Source: Stenotrophomonas sp. UBA2629 (GTDB taxonomy: Bacteria; Pseudomonadota; Gammaproteobacteria; Xanthomonadales; Xanthomonadaceae). From it: DNA of 64,000 nt. This document shows, in pieces, positions 8,488 through 16,658 of the stretch. The DNA lies in NCBI GenBank assembly GCA_002359895.1, contig DEOB01000011.1, positions 125,203 through 189,202 on the forward strand. Reading direction: 5' to 3'. Below the pieces are notes generated by a model. The model saw nothing but the letters and a program-made list of their open reading frames with translations. It was not told the origin of the DNA and ran no database searches. The stretch's first letter is position 1; every line of letters starts with the position of its first letter. The position numbers and the translations under genes were made by a program.

Positions 8488-9801
8488 TCAATGCACGACG
8501 GCGGTGTCCGGCAACGGCACCGCGAACGCAGCGCCGTTGTCCTTGGCGTAATAGGACGCAACCTGCAGGCTGGCGCCGTCACTGCCCAGCTGCAGCGGTC
8601 GCTCGCCTTCACGCAGCCGCGCGGGCATCTGCGCCAGTGCGGACTTCATATCGACCTGCGGGTTTGCACGCAGCCACAACAGGCCCTCCGCCAACCGCAG
8701 ACGTGCACCGGCGTCCTGCAACGACAGGCCGTAGTTGTCGTACGCCGGCCCCGAGATATCGGCAATCACGCAGCCCATTGCATTGGCCGCACATTCCAAG
8801 CGCCAGCGGCTGGCCTGCGGGACGCGTGCCCACTGTGCGGGCGTATCGGCCGCCAACGCAGCCATCGCGCCCGGCGTGCAGGCGCCAGCCATCGACAATG
8901 CCAGCAGGCCCTGGGTCTTCTGCGGGTCCAACACCAGCCACGCAAGCCTTTCAGGCGAGGCCTTGAACCCAGCGCTGACCATCGCAAACTCGCCGCGCAT
9001 TGCCGAGCACAGGCTCATCGTCTGCGGCGCTGGCGCAACGAACACTCCCTCACACGCCGACGGCAATGGCTGATCAAGCGGCAACTCGGCCAACACCGAT
9101 GCCAGTAGACGCACGTTGCCGCCGACCATCGCCGCACCAATGTTAGCCGGCACCAGCCCGTCACTTTGCGACATCAGCATTTTTGCCGTGCGCGTGTCGT
9201 TGCAGATGCCCATCAATGCGGCGTCGCTGCGCCCCTGCACGTGCGCAAGCGCATGTGCCGACAGTGAGCGCTGCAGCAGGGTGAAGCTTGGCAGCGGCAG
9301 GCGCCCATCCGGCTGGAACCGGTTGCGATAGTGCTCATCCGCCGCCAGTGCGTTGATCCGTGCCAACAAACCGCCCTGCCCGGCGAGCGCGGCCTCCACG
9401 GCCGCAGGATCAGCACGCACCTGCGCCAGGCAATCGGCTTGCCGCCAATGGCACGGCAGCCTCGTATCGGCCACCTGTCGATAACGCGCCTGCGCGACGC
9501 TGGCCGCCTCAGCGCCGGTTACCGACACATCGCCCATCCGCCCTGCCAGCGCCTGCATCCGCAAGACATCTTCGGCAACAATCGCCGCGCGCTCGGTGTC
9601 CGGCACGCCCTCGAAACCCAGCAGCCAAATGCCATCGAACGCATTGGACCCGACCAGCGCCGCAGGTTCCGCATGCAGCAGCGCCAGCGCCTGTTGTTGC
9701 GGCTTGGGCATCGGCATCCAACGGGACACCAGCCACACCAAAACCACCAGCAGCAACGCAGCCAGCAACGTCAGCACACTCCATCGCATTGCTTTCAACA
9801 C
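8488..9801 (-). CDS. Membrane-anchored protein of unknown function
   Basis: A 437-residue protein with one N-terminal transmembrane segment (about residues 8-27) and a large periplasmic part. It starts at a GTG at 9801 with GGGGAG about six bases upstream. An in-frame ATG four codons later is possible. The soluble part is alanine/leucine-rich with paired cysteines (LPCHWRQADC, ICNDTR, LPSACEG, SLCSAM, LECAANAMGC), which suggests several disulphides. I recognise no domain. It appears to be a xanthomonad lineage protein. It converges with the DUF4442 gene and diverges from the DUF502 gene. Confidence 0.65.
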   Translation of the reverse strand: MLKAMRWSVLTLLAALLLVVLVWLVSRWMPMPKPQQQALALLHAEPAALVGSNAFDGIWLLGFEGVPDTERAAIVAEDVLRMQALAGRMGDVSVTGAEAASVAQARYRQVADTRLPCHWRQADCLAQVRADPAAVEAALAGQGGLLARINALAADEHYRNRFQPDGRLPLPSFTLLQRSLSAHALAHVQGRSDAALMGICNDTRTAKMLMSQSDGLVPANIGAAMVGGNVRLLASVLAELPLDQPLPSACEGVFVAPAPQTMSLCSAMRGEFAMVSAGFKASPERLAWLVLDPQKTQGLLALSMAGACTPGAMAALAADTPAQWARVPQASRWRLECAANAMGCVIADISGPAYDNYGLSLQDAGARLRLAEGLLWLRANPQVDMKSALAQMPARLREGERPLQLGSDGASLQVASYYAKDNGAAFAVPLPDTAVVH

Positions 9802-9862
9802 AGCGTTCTCCCCTTGCCTTCGTCCCTGAACAGGGCCGAGCTTATCCGCCCGCGTGCTGCCG

Positions 9863-9868
9863 CTACAA
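9863..9868 (+). promoter_or_regulatory. Candidate -10 element giving a leaderless DUF502 transcript
   Basis: TACAAT ends seven bases before the ATG at 9876, so transcription from it would begin at or next to the start codon. No Shine-Dalgarno sequence is present there. The -35 match (around 9841) is weak. Confidence 0.3.
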
Positions 9869-9875
9869 TCAGCAC

Positions 9876-10553
9876 ATGTCGCCCGATGCCGTGTCCTCCC
9901 CTCCCCGCCCCTCCCTGCAACGCCTCTTCCTCACCGGCCTGCTCACGCTGTTGCCGATCTGGTTGACCTGGGTGGTCGTCAAATTTGTATTCGTGCTGCT
10001 CTCGGGCATCAGCAGCCCGCTGGTGATCCCCCTGTCCGAGCGCATGGCCGCCTCCTTCCCGCACTATCTGGGCTGGATCAAGGCAGAGTGGATGCAGGAC
10101 ATCATCGCCTTGTTGGCCACCATGCTGGTGATTCTGGCGGTGGGCTTCCTCAGCCGCCGGGTGATCGGCCAACGCCTGCTGCGTTGGTTCGGTGCGGTGA
10201 TCCGCCGCATTCCGTTGGCCAGCATCATCTATGACAGCGCCAAGAAGCTGCTGGACATCCTGCAGACCCAGCCGGGCAGCACCCAGCGCGTGGTGCTGAT
10301 CGACTTCCCGCACCGTGACATGAAGTCGGTGGGCCTGGTTACCCGCGTCATCCGCGAGACCGGCACCGGCCGCGAGTTGGCCGCCGTTTATGTACCCACC
10401 ACGCCCAACCCCACCTCCGGTTACCTGGAAATCGTGCCGGTGGAGCTGCTCACCCCCACCGACTGGACGGTGGACCAAGCGATGAGCTTCATCATCTCCG
10501 GCGGCGCGGTGGCCCCGGAAACCATGCCTTTCACCCGTGCCGTGGACAGGTAA
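9876..10553 (+). CDS. DUF502 family membrane protein
   Basis: A 225-residue protein with two transmembrane helices (about 15-40 and 65-90) followed by a conserved cytoplasmic domain with RRIPLASIIYDSAKKLLD and VVLIDFPHRDMKSVGLVTR, the hallmark sequences of DUF502. The family is widespread in bacteria and plants, and its role is unsettled (membrane or cell-envelope function). The ATG at 9876 is chosen over far upstream starts because it directly precedes the first hydrophobic helix and fits known family lengths. It stands alone, divergent from the 437-residue protein gene. Confidence 0.85.
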   Translation: MSPDAVSSPPRPSLQRLFLTGLLTLLPIWLTWVVVKFVFVLLSGISSPLVIPLSERMAASFPHYLGWIKAEWMQDIIALLATMLVILAVGFLSRRVIGQRLLRWFGAVIRRIPLASIIYDSAKKLLDILQTQPGSTQRVVLIDFPHRDMKSVGLVTRVIRETGTGRELAAVYVPTTPNPTSGYLEIVPVELLTPTDWTVDQAMSFIISGGAVAPETMPFTRAVDR

Positions 10554-10560
10554 CGAACAG

Positions 10561-10676
10561 CAGTGAGTGGACAGGAGCGAGCCGTGAGCACACGCAAACC
10601 GTTTGGCTCCCCGGTTGTATGCAGGTAGCCAGCGCTGAAGCTGTCTCCCTGAGCCCCTCCTATTCACTCACTTCAA
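10561..10676. repeat. Inverted pair of AGTGAGTG-type repeats
   Basis: The sequence at 10561-10580 and the reverse complement of 10657-10676 agree at most positions (common core AGTGAGTG, then A, then AGGAG). The same core recurs at 35666-35712 and 37787-37850. All three sites are intergenic. This looks like a dispersed repeat family that can fold back on itself. The 195-base gap between DUF502 and DUF885 holds nothing else I can identify. Confidence 0.5.
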
Positions 10677-10748
10677 CCGCGCGGCGCGTATAGCCGTAGC
10701 CGACGATATCGGGCAAGCTCCCGGGCCAGTGTGTTTCCGGAACAACCG

Positions 10749-12650
10749 ATGCTTTTCAGCCCGCTTCGCATTCTTGCGCTCGCCATTGCTTCCCTCATGA
10801 CTCTGTCTGCCGCCGCCCCCGTTGAGGCTGCCAAGAAGAAGAGCCAGCGCCCGACTGCGTCGCAGAGCCGCACCGCCAAACCCAAGCCGCGCACCGCGCC
10901 ACGACCGGCCCCGCGCCGGGCCACACCCGCGCCACTGCCCATCCGCCAGGACAAGGCCAGCCAACTCAACCGCATCTACGACGAATACTGGGATGCCTCG
11001 ATGCGGCTCAACCCGCTGCAGGCCACCTTCCAGGGCGATACCCGCTTCAACGACCAGTTGCCCAATTTCCTGTCGCCGGCCTCACGCCAGCAGTCACACG
11101 ACTTCATGGTCGAGTGGCTGGGCAAGGTGGAGAAAGTTGGCGCCGACGGCCTGCAGGGCCAGGACCTGCTCAGTTACGAAATTTTTCTGCGCGATGCGCA
11201 TGTGTCCCTGGCCGGTGAGCAGTACCCGACCTGGATGATGCCGATCAACCAGTACTACAACCTGTCCAGCATCATCGCGGTGCTGGGCTCCGGTGCCGGC
11301 GCGCAGCCGTTCCGTACCGTCAAGGATTACGAAAACTGGTCACGCCGCTCACTCGGTGTGCCGGCGCTGTTCGAACAGGCCATCGCCAACATGCGCGAAG
11401 GCATGGCGGCCGGCGTGGTCCAGCCACGCACCTTGACGGAAAAGGTGTTGCCGCAACTTGATGCGGTGATCAAACCCACCGCCGAGGAAAGCCTGTTCTG
11501 GGGCCCCATCCGCAACATGCCCGACGACTTTTCCGCCGAGGACAAGGCGCGGCTGGCAGCGGAATACAAGCGCATGATCGAGTACCGCATCATGCCGGCG
11601 TATCGCGCGCTGCGTGGCTTCATCGCCACCGAATACATGCCGGCCACACGCCGCACCGATGGCATGGCCGCCCTGCCCAACGGCCAGGCCTGGTACGCCT
11701 ACAACGTCGCCAGCAGCACCACGCCGGCGCGCACACCCGCTGAAATCCATGCGCTGGGCGAGCAGGAAGTCAAAGATCTGCAGGCGCGCATCACCACCGT
11801 GATGAAGGACGCCAAGATCCGTGGGTCAATGCAGAAAACCTTCAACGCGATGCGCAGCGATCGCCAGTTCGCCTTCAAGGACGCCAATGCCCTGCTGGCC
11901 CGTTATGCCGAAACCGGGCAGCGCGTGGAAGCAGTGTTGCCGCGCATGTTCAATCAGCGTCCCAAAGCAGCGCTGGAGATCAAAGCCGTTGAGCCGGAAC
12001 GCGCACTCACCGCCAGCGCAGCCAGCTACCAGCCGGGCAGCGCCGACGGCCAGCAGCCGGGCGTGCTTTACGTCAACACCAGCGACCTGCCGTCACGCAA
12101 GCGTTGGTCGATAACGTTGCAGTATCTGCACGAAGGCATTCCCGGCCATCACTTCCAACTGGGCGCACAGCAGGAACTGGCTGGCCTGCCGCGCTTCCGT
12201 CGCCTCGGCGGCGATGTCGCCTATGTCGAAGGCTGGGGCCTGTATGCCGAATCGCTGGGTGAAGATCTCGGCCTCTATAACGACCCTTACGACCATCTTG
12301 GCTACCTCCAGGTCACGTTGCTGCGCACCGTGCGGCTGGTCGCCGACACCGGCTTGAACGCCGCCGGTTGGAGCCGCCAGCAGGCCATCGACTACATGGT
12401 CGACAACGCCGATATCGCCGCTACCGATGCCGCCGCCGAAGTGGAGCGCTTCATCGCCCTGCCCGGGCAGACGCTGGCACACCGTGTCGGCGAAATCAAA
12501 ATCCGCCTGCTGCGTGACAAGGCCAAGGCAGCACTCGGCGAGCGCTTTGATCTGCGCGAGTTCCATCACGAAGTATTGAAGGACGGCTCCATGCCGCTGG
12601 ATATTCTGGAAGCCAAGATCGACCGCTGGATCGCCAGCAAAAAAGCCTGA
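10749..12650 (+). CDS. Exported DUF885 family zinc metallopeptidase
   Basis: A 633-residue protein. The ATG at 10749 is preferred to the GTG at 10731 because it begins the signal peptide directly (FSPLRILALAIASLMTLSAAA). After a basic, proline-rich linker (to about residue 75), the rest matches DUF885, a family related to metallo-carboxypeptidases. The zinc motif is H461-E-G-I-P-G-H-H, with a GWGLYAESL block downstream that probably supplies the third ligand. The expected location is the periplasm, or the outer membrane if processed further. Substrate is unknown, with di- or oligopeptides most likely. It is followed after 20 bases by a serine hydrolase gene with a good ribosome-binding site, so the two probably form an operon. 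Confidence 0.85.
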   Translation: MLFSPLRILALAIASLMTLSAAAPVEAAKKKSQRPTASQSRTAKPKPRTAPRPAPRRATPAPLPIRQDKASQLNRIYDEYWDASMRLNPLQATFQGDTRFNDQLPNFLSPASRQQSHDFMVEWLGKVEKVGADGLQGQDLLSYEIFLRDAHVSLAGEQYPTWMMPINQYYNLSSIIAVLGSGAGAQPFRTVKDYENWSRRSLGVPALFEQAIANMREGMAAGVVQPRTLTEKVLPQLDAVIKPTAEESLFWGPIRNMPDDFSAEDKARLAAEYKRMIEYRIMPAYRALRGFIATEYMPATRRTDGMAALPNGQAWYAYNVASSTTPARTPAEIHALGEQEVKDLQARITTVMKDAKIRGSMQKTFNAMRSDRQFAFKDANALLARYAETGQRVEAVLPRMFNQRPKAALEIKAVEPERALTASAASYQPGSADGQQPGVLYVNTSDLPSRKRWSITLQYLHEGIPGHHFQLGAQQELAGLPRFRRLGGDVAYVEGWGLYAESLGEDLGLYNDPYDHLGYLQVTLLRTVRLVADTGLNAAGWSRQQAIDYMVDNADIAATDAAAEVERFIALPGQTLAHRVGEIKIRLLRDKAKAALGERFDLREFHHEVLKDGSMPLDILEAKIDRWIASKKA

Positions 12651-12670
12651 TAGCCAACCAAGGAGCTGCC

Positions 12671-13741
12671 ATGTCCCGGTGGATGTACCGACTCGCCCCG
12701 TTGTGCCTGCTCGCGTTCTCCACTGCCATGGCAGCGCCGGTGATTGCACCGCCCGATCCCGGCATCGATGCGCTGATGCAGGCGTATGACGGCCAAGTTC
12801 CTGGCGCCTCGGTGCTGGTGCTCAAGGACGGCCAGCCCGCATTCCGCCGCAGTTATGGGCTGGCAGTCGTCGAAGACCGCAGCCGCGTCACCCCGGCCAG
12901 CAACTTCCGTTTGGCGTCGGTGAGCAAGCAGTTCACCGCAGCGGCGATTCTGTTGCTGGCCGAAGACGGCAAACTCTCCATCGACGATCCGCTGAAAAAG
13001 TGGCTGCCAAGCCTGCCCGCCGTCGCCGACACCATCACTTTGCGGCACCTGCTCAGCCACACCAGCGGCCTGCTCGACTACGAAGACCTGATGGACCCCG
13101 CCGACACGCGTCAGGTGCACGACATCGACGTGCTGCAGCTGTTGGAAAAGCACAACCGCAGCTACTTCGCACCCGGCAGTGACTACCGCTACAGCAACAG
13201 CGGCTATGCGTTACTGGCGCTGGTAGTCGGCAAAGCCTCCGGCAGCGATTTCGCCAGCTTCCTGCGCCAACGCATCTTCCTGCCGCTGGGCATGACCAAC
13301 ACCTACGCGCATCAAGAGGGCGTGGACGACGTTCCCAACCGCGCCTATGGCTACAGCAAAATCGACGGCCGCTGGCAGCGCACCGACCAAAGCACCACCA
13401 GCGCCGTACTCGGCGACGGCGGCATTTATTCGTCCATCGACGATCTGGCCAAGTGGGACGCCGCGCTGTACGACGAACGCCTGCTGCGACGCAGCTCGCT
13501 GCAACTGGCCTTCAGCCCGGCCACGGCCACCAGCGAGCCGGATGTCCCGCATTACGGCTTTGGCTGGCGCATCAATGGGGATGCGTTGTGGCACAGCGGC
13601 GAGAGCATCGGCTTCCGCAACGTCATCGTGCGCTACCCCAAGCAGAAGCTCACCGTCATCGTGCTGACCAACCGCAATGCACCCGAGCCCTACCCGCTCG
13701 CCATCCAAATTGCGCGCCGCTGGCTGGATGCCGCGCGATGA
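12671..13741 (+). CDS. Class C beta-lactamase-like serine hydrolase
   Basis: A 356-residue exported protein (signal peptide cleaved near AMA-APV) with the three active-site elements of the penicillin-binding/beta-lactamase fold: S83-V-S-K86, Y174-S-N176 and H308-S-G310. The last motif is HxG rather than KTG, the form usual in the EstB/LACTB branch of peptidases and esterases. A beta-lactam resistance role is therefore unlikely, and D-Ala or peptide/ester cleavage is more plausible. AAGGAG precedes the ATG. The stop overlaps the start of the next gene (ATGA), so it is coupled to the VOC-family gene. Confidence 0.85.
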   Translation: MSRWMYRLAPLCLLAFSTAMAAPVIAPPDPGIDALMQAYDGQVPGASVLVLKDGQPAFRRSYGLAVVEDRSRVTPASNFRLASVSKQFTAAAILLLAEDGKLSIDDPLKKWLPSLPAVADTITLRHLLSHTSGLLDYEDLMDPADTRQVHDIDVLQLLEKHNRSYFAPGSDYRYSNSGYALLALVVGKASGSDFASFLRQRIFLPLGMTNTYAHQEGVDDVPNRAYGYSKIDGRWQRTDQSTTSAVLGDGGIYSSIDDLAKWDAALYDERLLRRSSLQLAFSPATATSEPDVPHYGFGWRINGDALWHSGESIGFRNVIVRYPKQKLTVIVLTNRNAPEPYPLAIQIARRWLDAAR

Positions 13742-14130
13742 AACTGCTCGCCGGCATCCACCATGTTGCGGTGATCACCGCCGACTACCCACGCGCGCGT
13801 GATTTCTACACACGCATTCTCGGTTTGGAGATCATCGCCGAGAATTTCCGCGAACCGCGCCAGTCGTGGAAATTGGACCTGCGCCTACCCGACGGCAGCC
13901 AGCTGGAACTGTTTTCTTTTCCTGCACCACCCCCGCGCCCCAGCCGCCCGGAAGCCTGCGGCCTGCGCCACCTCGCATTCCGTGTAGACGCATTGGACGC
14001 CGTCATCGAACACCTGCAACACGAAAGCGTGGACTGCGAGCCTATCCGCGTGGATGAATTCACCGGCCGCCGTTTCACCTTCTTTGCCGACCCGGATGGC
14101 TTGCCACTGGAGCTGTACGAAGAGCGTTGA
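13738..14130 (+). CDS. gloA2: VOC family protein, YaeR/GloA2-like
   Basis: A 130-residue protein that closely follows E. coli YaeR: GIHHVAVITADYPRARDFY at the start, ELFSFPAPPPRPSRPEACGL in the middle and FFADPDGLPLELYE at the end. Metal-binding positions of the glyoxalase I fold are visible (H7 or H8, E50s region, H in LRHLAF, E near the C-terminus). The family is called glyoxalase-like, but its true substrate is not settled. The start codon overlaps the stop of the serine hydrolase gene. A longer open frame upstream is out of frame with that gene and is discarded. Confidence 0.85.
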   Translation: MKLLAGIHHVAVITADYPRARDFYTRILGLEIIAENFREPRQSWKLDLRLPDGSQLELFSFPAPPPRPSRPEACGLRHLAFRVDALDAVIEHLQHESVDCEPIRVDEFTGRRFTFFADPDGLPLELYEER

Positions 14131-14171
14131 TGCCCCCTTCGCCCAGCTCCGCGCAGGCTCAATTCACCGCA

Positions 14172-15224
14172 TCAACCGAGGCTTGGAGCTGATTGGTCCA
14201 ACGCCCAAAGCCAGAACGTATCGCCCCAATCGCTATTGGTTATTGCGGGAAATGCATCGCCCTGCTTGAAGTAACGGCGACCACCTTGGGCAGGGCTGTA
14301 CCACCAACCAGAGCGCGGACAGGGCTTTCCAGCCGGAATACGTTCTTGACGTGGTTCGACCTGTTCATCAACAGCAATGCGCTTGGCGAAGTCAGCCAGA
14401 TCCTTGGGGTAAAACGGCATATCGCGATAGCTGCTGTCGTCGATACCAAGCACGAACGTCGTGGCTGCGGCTTCCCATGACCAGTAGCCATAGAACGCAA
14501 CGTCACCCTCGCCATGCTGGTCGATGTAAGGCTCACGACGGCTGGCGTGATACCACTCATCCAGATACTTGACCATCAATGCAGGCCGCTTGGCGGGCTC
14601 TGCGGCGAACACCTTGAACAACTTTCGATACGGCAGATGGCGAGTGGCTTTATCCGGAATGGGGCGACCCGGCGCCCACGGTGCAACCAACCGTTCGAGC
14701 AAGCCGTCGTGAATCCCAAGCTCGGCGTTTACGTAATCCAGAAAGGCCATCACACGCGGCATCTGTGCCGCATGGCCAGTTAGTAGGCCGAAGCAGACCA
14801 AGCGCAAGGCGACAATCCAGTAACTCTCGGTAACCAAGGGTGCATGTGGAACCCTGCTACCGGACGTGTTCTCGGGGGAATCATCGTAAGCCGCAGCAAA
14901 GCAGCCATACTCTTCAGCCCACCGCAACGCATAGGGCCAGATCTCAGCCATCTGCTCGACGGTGGCACCCGCCGAGTACTGCATACTGATCCAGTCCAAT
15001 GTGTCCCACAAACGCTGCTCGGTGGACATCATCAATCCTCCCTTACGCGCCTTAGCTGCACGTTTGGGAAGGTCGAGAGTGACCATAGCTATGCCACCAA
15101 GCTTATCGTCAAAGCGCTTCTGGTAGGTAGAATTTCGCAAGTATGGCTCGCGACTTTCCCCGGAGCCCACACTCAATACTCTCCAAGAAAACCACAGCTT
15201 CCAATCCGGGATTTCAGTAGTCAT
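14172..15224 (-). CDS. PoNi-type (DUF1910/DUF1911) immunity protein of a T6SS effector
   Basis: A 350-residue cytoplasmic, helix-rich protein. The pattern (YALRWAEEYGCFAAAYDD, then ESYWIVALRLVCFGLLTGH, later DDSSYRDMPFYPKDLADFA) is that of the DUF1910/DUF1911 proteins. These were named PoNi because they neutralise PoNe DNase toxins. It starts at ATG 15224, nine bases after the stop of the nuclease effector, with a GAGGTG ribosome-binding site inside the effector's end. Effector-immunity adjacency supports the call. Base composition is lower in GC than flanking housekeeping genes. It converges with the VOC gene, leaving 41 bases between the stops. Confidence 0.85.
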   Translation of the reverse strand: MTTEIPDWKLWFSWRVLSVGSGESREPYLRNSTYQKRFDDKLGGIAMVTLDLPKRAAKARKGGLMMSTEQRLWDTLDWISMQYSAGATVEQMAEIWPYALRWAEEYGCFAAAYDDSPENTSGSRVPHAPLVTESYWIVALRLVCFGLLTGHAAQMPRVMAFLDYVNAELGIHDGLLERLVAPWAPGRPIPDKATRHLPYRKLFKVFAAEPAKRPALMVKYLDEWYHASRREPYIDQHGEGDVAFYGYWSWEAAATTFVLGIDDSSYRDMPFYPKDLADFAKRIAVDEQVEPRQERIPAGKPCPRSGWWYSPAQGGRRYFKQGDAFPAITNSDWGDTFWLWALDQSAPSLG

Positions 15225-15233
15225 TTCGCAAAT

Positions 15234-16658
15234 TCACCTCAGAAGAATGGCATTTGGAAGAACAAATTCAGTCGCTATCTGATGACTAACAACTGACTTC
15301 CCGCATCGCCCTGCCAAGCCCCCTACTGCCCGCTCGTGCACATTGTGATTTGGCCCGACCACAGTAATGATGCTTCGATCGTAGGGACACTTAACCAAGC
15401 TACGAAGAACATTCCCACCACCATCCAGTTGCGCCGAAGAGCTGAGCTTGAACTCATTCCGCCTCCACTCCTCAACCCTTGGAACAAGGTCCACCCTATC
15501 CGCAGGCAATAGCTGGGCGGAATTTATTTTCTGCGCTATCCAACTATGACTCATCTGCCTCCCAGCCCGCGTCACCTTTGAGTTAACCGCACCCCGCGCC
15601 CTAGCCTCTTCGTCCTCACCGAGGTAGGCGTCAATTCCATATTCCAGCGCCTCAAATGCCAGCTTCGCGGTTTCCAGCTTATGGAACGGACCACCCGTTC
15701 CCTTGGTGTCACTGATCCGATAGCCGTGCGGAAGTCTCGTACCATGCCAGACGTGATCAATACCCCGATGGCCCGGCTGCTGCATCTCGAACAGGTTTCC
15801 GTTGAAGCTCACTTTGCGGCGGCTTCGCCGATTACGCACAAAGTAATAGTCAGCAATATGCTCCCCCGATACGCCCAATTGTGGTCGAGTCAAGGTTGAC
15901 CTTTCACTCTGCCGCTTGCTTGCAGTTGCCGGGCCGGAAGCCGGCGTATTCGTACCCGAGGTAGTGGTCCGTACAGAACCCGGCGCCGTGGTACCCGGTG
16001 TTGGTGGCCGCTGTGTTGAGGCACTTCGCGGCGTCAAGGCGGTGGAACTGGGCAACGGATCCTGCAAAGCACGCTGATGTGCCTGCCGCAATGTCCCCAT
16101 CGCGCTCTCGATATTTCTGGATGCTACCGCTTTGAGATCATTCAACTGTTTTACCAAGCGTTGAACACCGCTATTCCCAAGCACCATACCGGTGATGCGC
16201 GTATCCAGGACATCAATCAGCCCCGCCAATATCCTGTTGGCGGTTGCGATCATCTCGGCTGTGTATTTTGGCCACTCGAGCTTACGAAACCATGCTTCGA
16301 CGTTGCCACGTAACGAACTGGGAAAGCTGTCCAGTATTCGCCCCATCCGCTTGCCGCTGCGCATCATGATGAATGCGTTCTTCAGTGCGTCGCCGACACC
16401 AGGCACTACCGCAACCAGCGCAAGCGACATGGATATCCAAGCTTCCGAGCTGGCGGGTGCACGTGTAAGGGCATACAGCCTTCGGAGGATGTTATAGACA
16501 TCAATAGCCTGCCCCACAAAAGGGATGCAGCCCAGTACCACGCTGACAACCATCTGCGCGACCGAGCCTCCTCGCCCCTCCACCACTTCCTGCACCCACG
16601 ACAGCATTTCTGCCAGTGTGTCGTCCTCGGCTTTATTCAATGCGACATTACTAGTCAC
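15234..16658 (-). CDS. T6SS effector with C-terminal PoNe-type nuclease domain
   Basis: A 474-residue protein starting at a GTG whose last bases overlap the vgrG stop. The N-terminal part has two hydrophobic segments (about 33-60, containing GCIPFVGQAIDV, and 76-98, containing VVPGVGDALK), a layout common in toxins that cross membranes. A Ser/Thr/Pro-rich linker follows (about 200-255). The C-terminal domain (about 262-400) has E266, D301 and D317-T-K319, a PD-(D/E)xK-like set, then QMSHSWI, as in the PoNe DNase family. The predicted role is a T6SS-delivered DNase that kills rival bacteria. It is encoded directly behind the VgrG likely to carry it and directly before its immunity gene. Nuclease activity is inferred from motifs. 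Confidence 0.8.
   Translation of the reverse strand: MTSNVALNKAEDDTLAEMLSWVQEVVEGRGGSVAQMVVSVVLGCIPFVGQAIDVYNILRRLYALTRAPASSEAWISMSLALVAVVPGVGDALKNAFIMMRSGKRMGRILDSFPSSLRGNVEAWFRKLEWPKYTAEMIATANRILAGLIDVLDTRITGMVLGNSGVQRLVKQLNDLKAVASRNIESAMGTLRQAHQRALQDPLPSSTALTPRSASTQRPPTPGTTAPGSVRTTTSGTNTPASGPATASKRQSERSTLTRPQLGVSGEHIADYYFVRNRRSRRKVSFNGNLFEMQQPGHRGIDHVWHGTRLPHGYRISDTKGTGGPFHKLETAKLAFEALEYGIDAYLGEDEEARARGAVNSKVTRAGRQMSHSWIAQKINSAQLLPADRVDLVPRVEEWRRNEFKLSSSAQLDGGGNVLRSLVKCPYDRSIITVVGPNHNVHERAVGGLAGRCGKSVVSHQIATEFVLPNAILLR

Noticed and set aside
12671..13741. Antibiotic-resistance beta-lactamase (AmpC type)
   Set aside because: SxxK and YxN are present, but the third motif is HSG, not KTG, and the neighbours are a peptidase and a VOC protein. 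A peptidase or esterase fits better.
14131..14171. Attachment site (att) or direct repeat marking an integrated T6SS island
   Set aside because: No direct repeat of this 41-base stretch appears near 19625-20135, and there is no integrase or tRNA gene.
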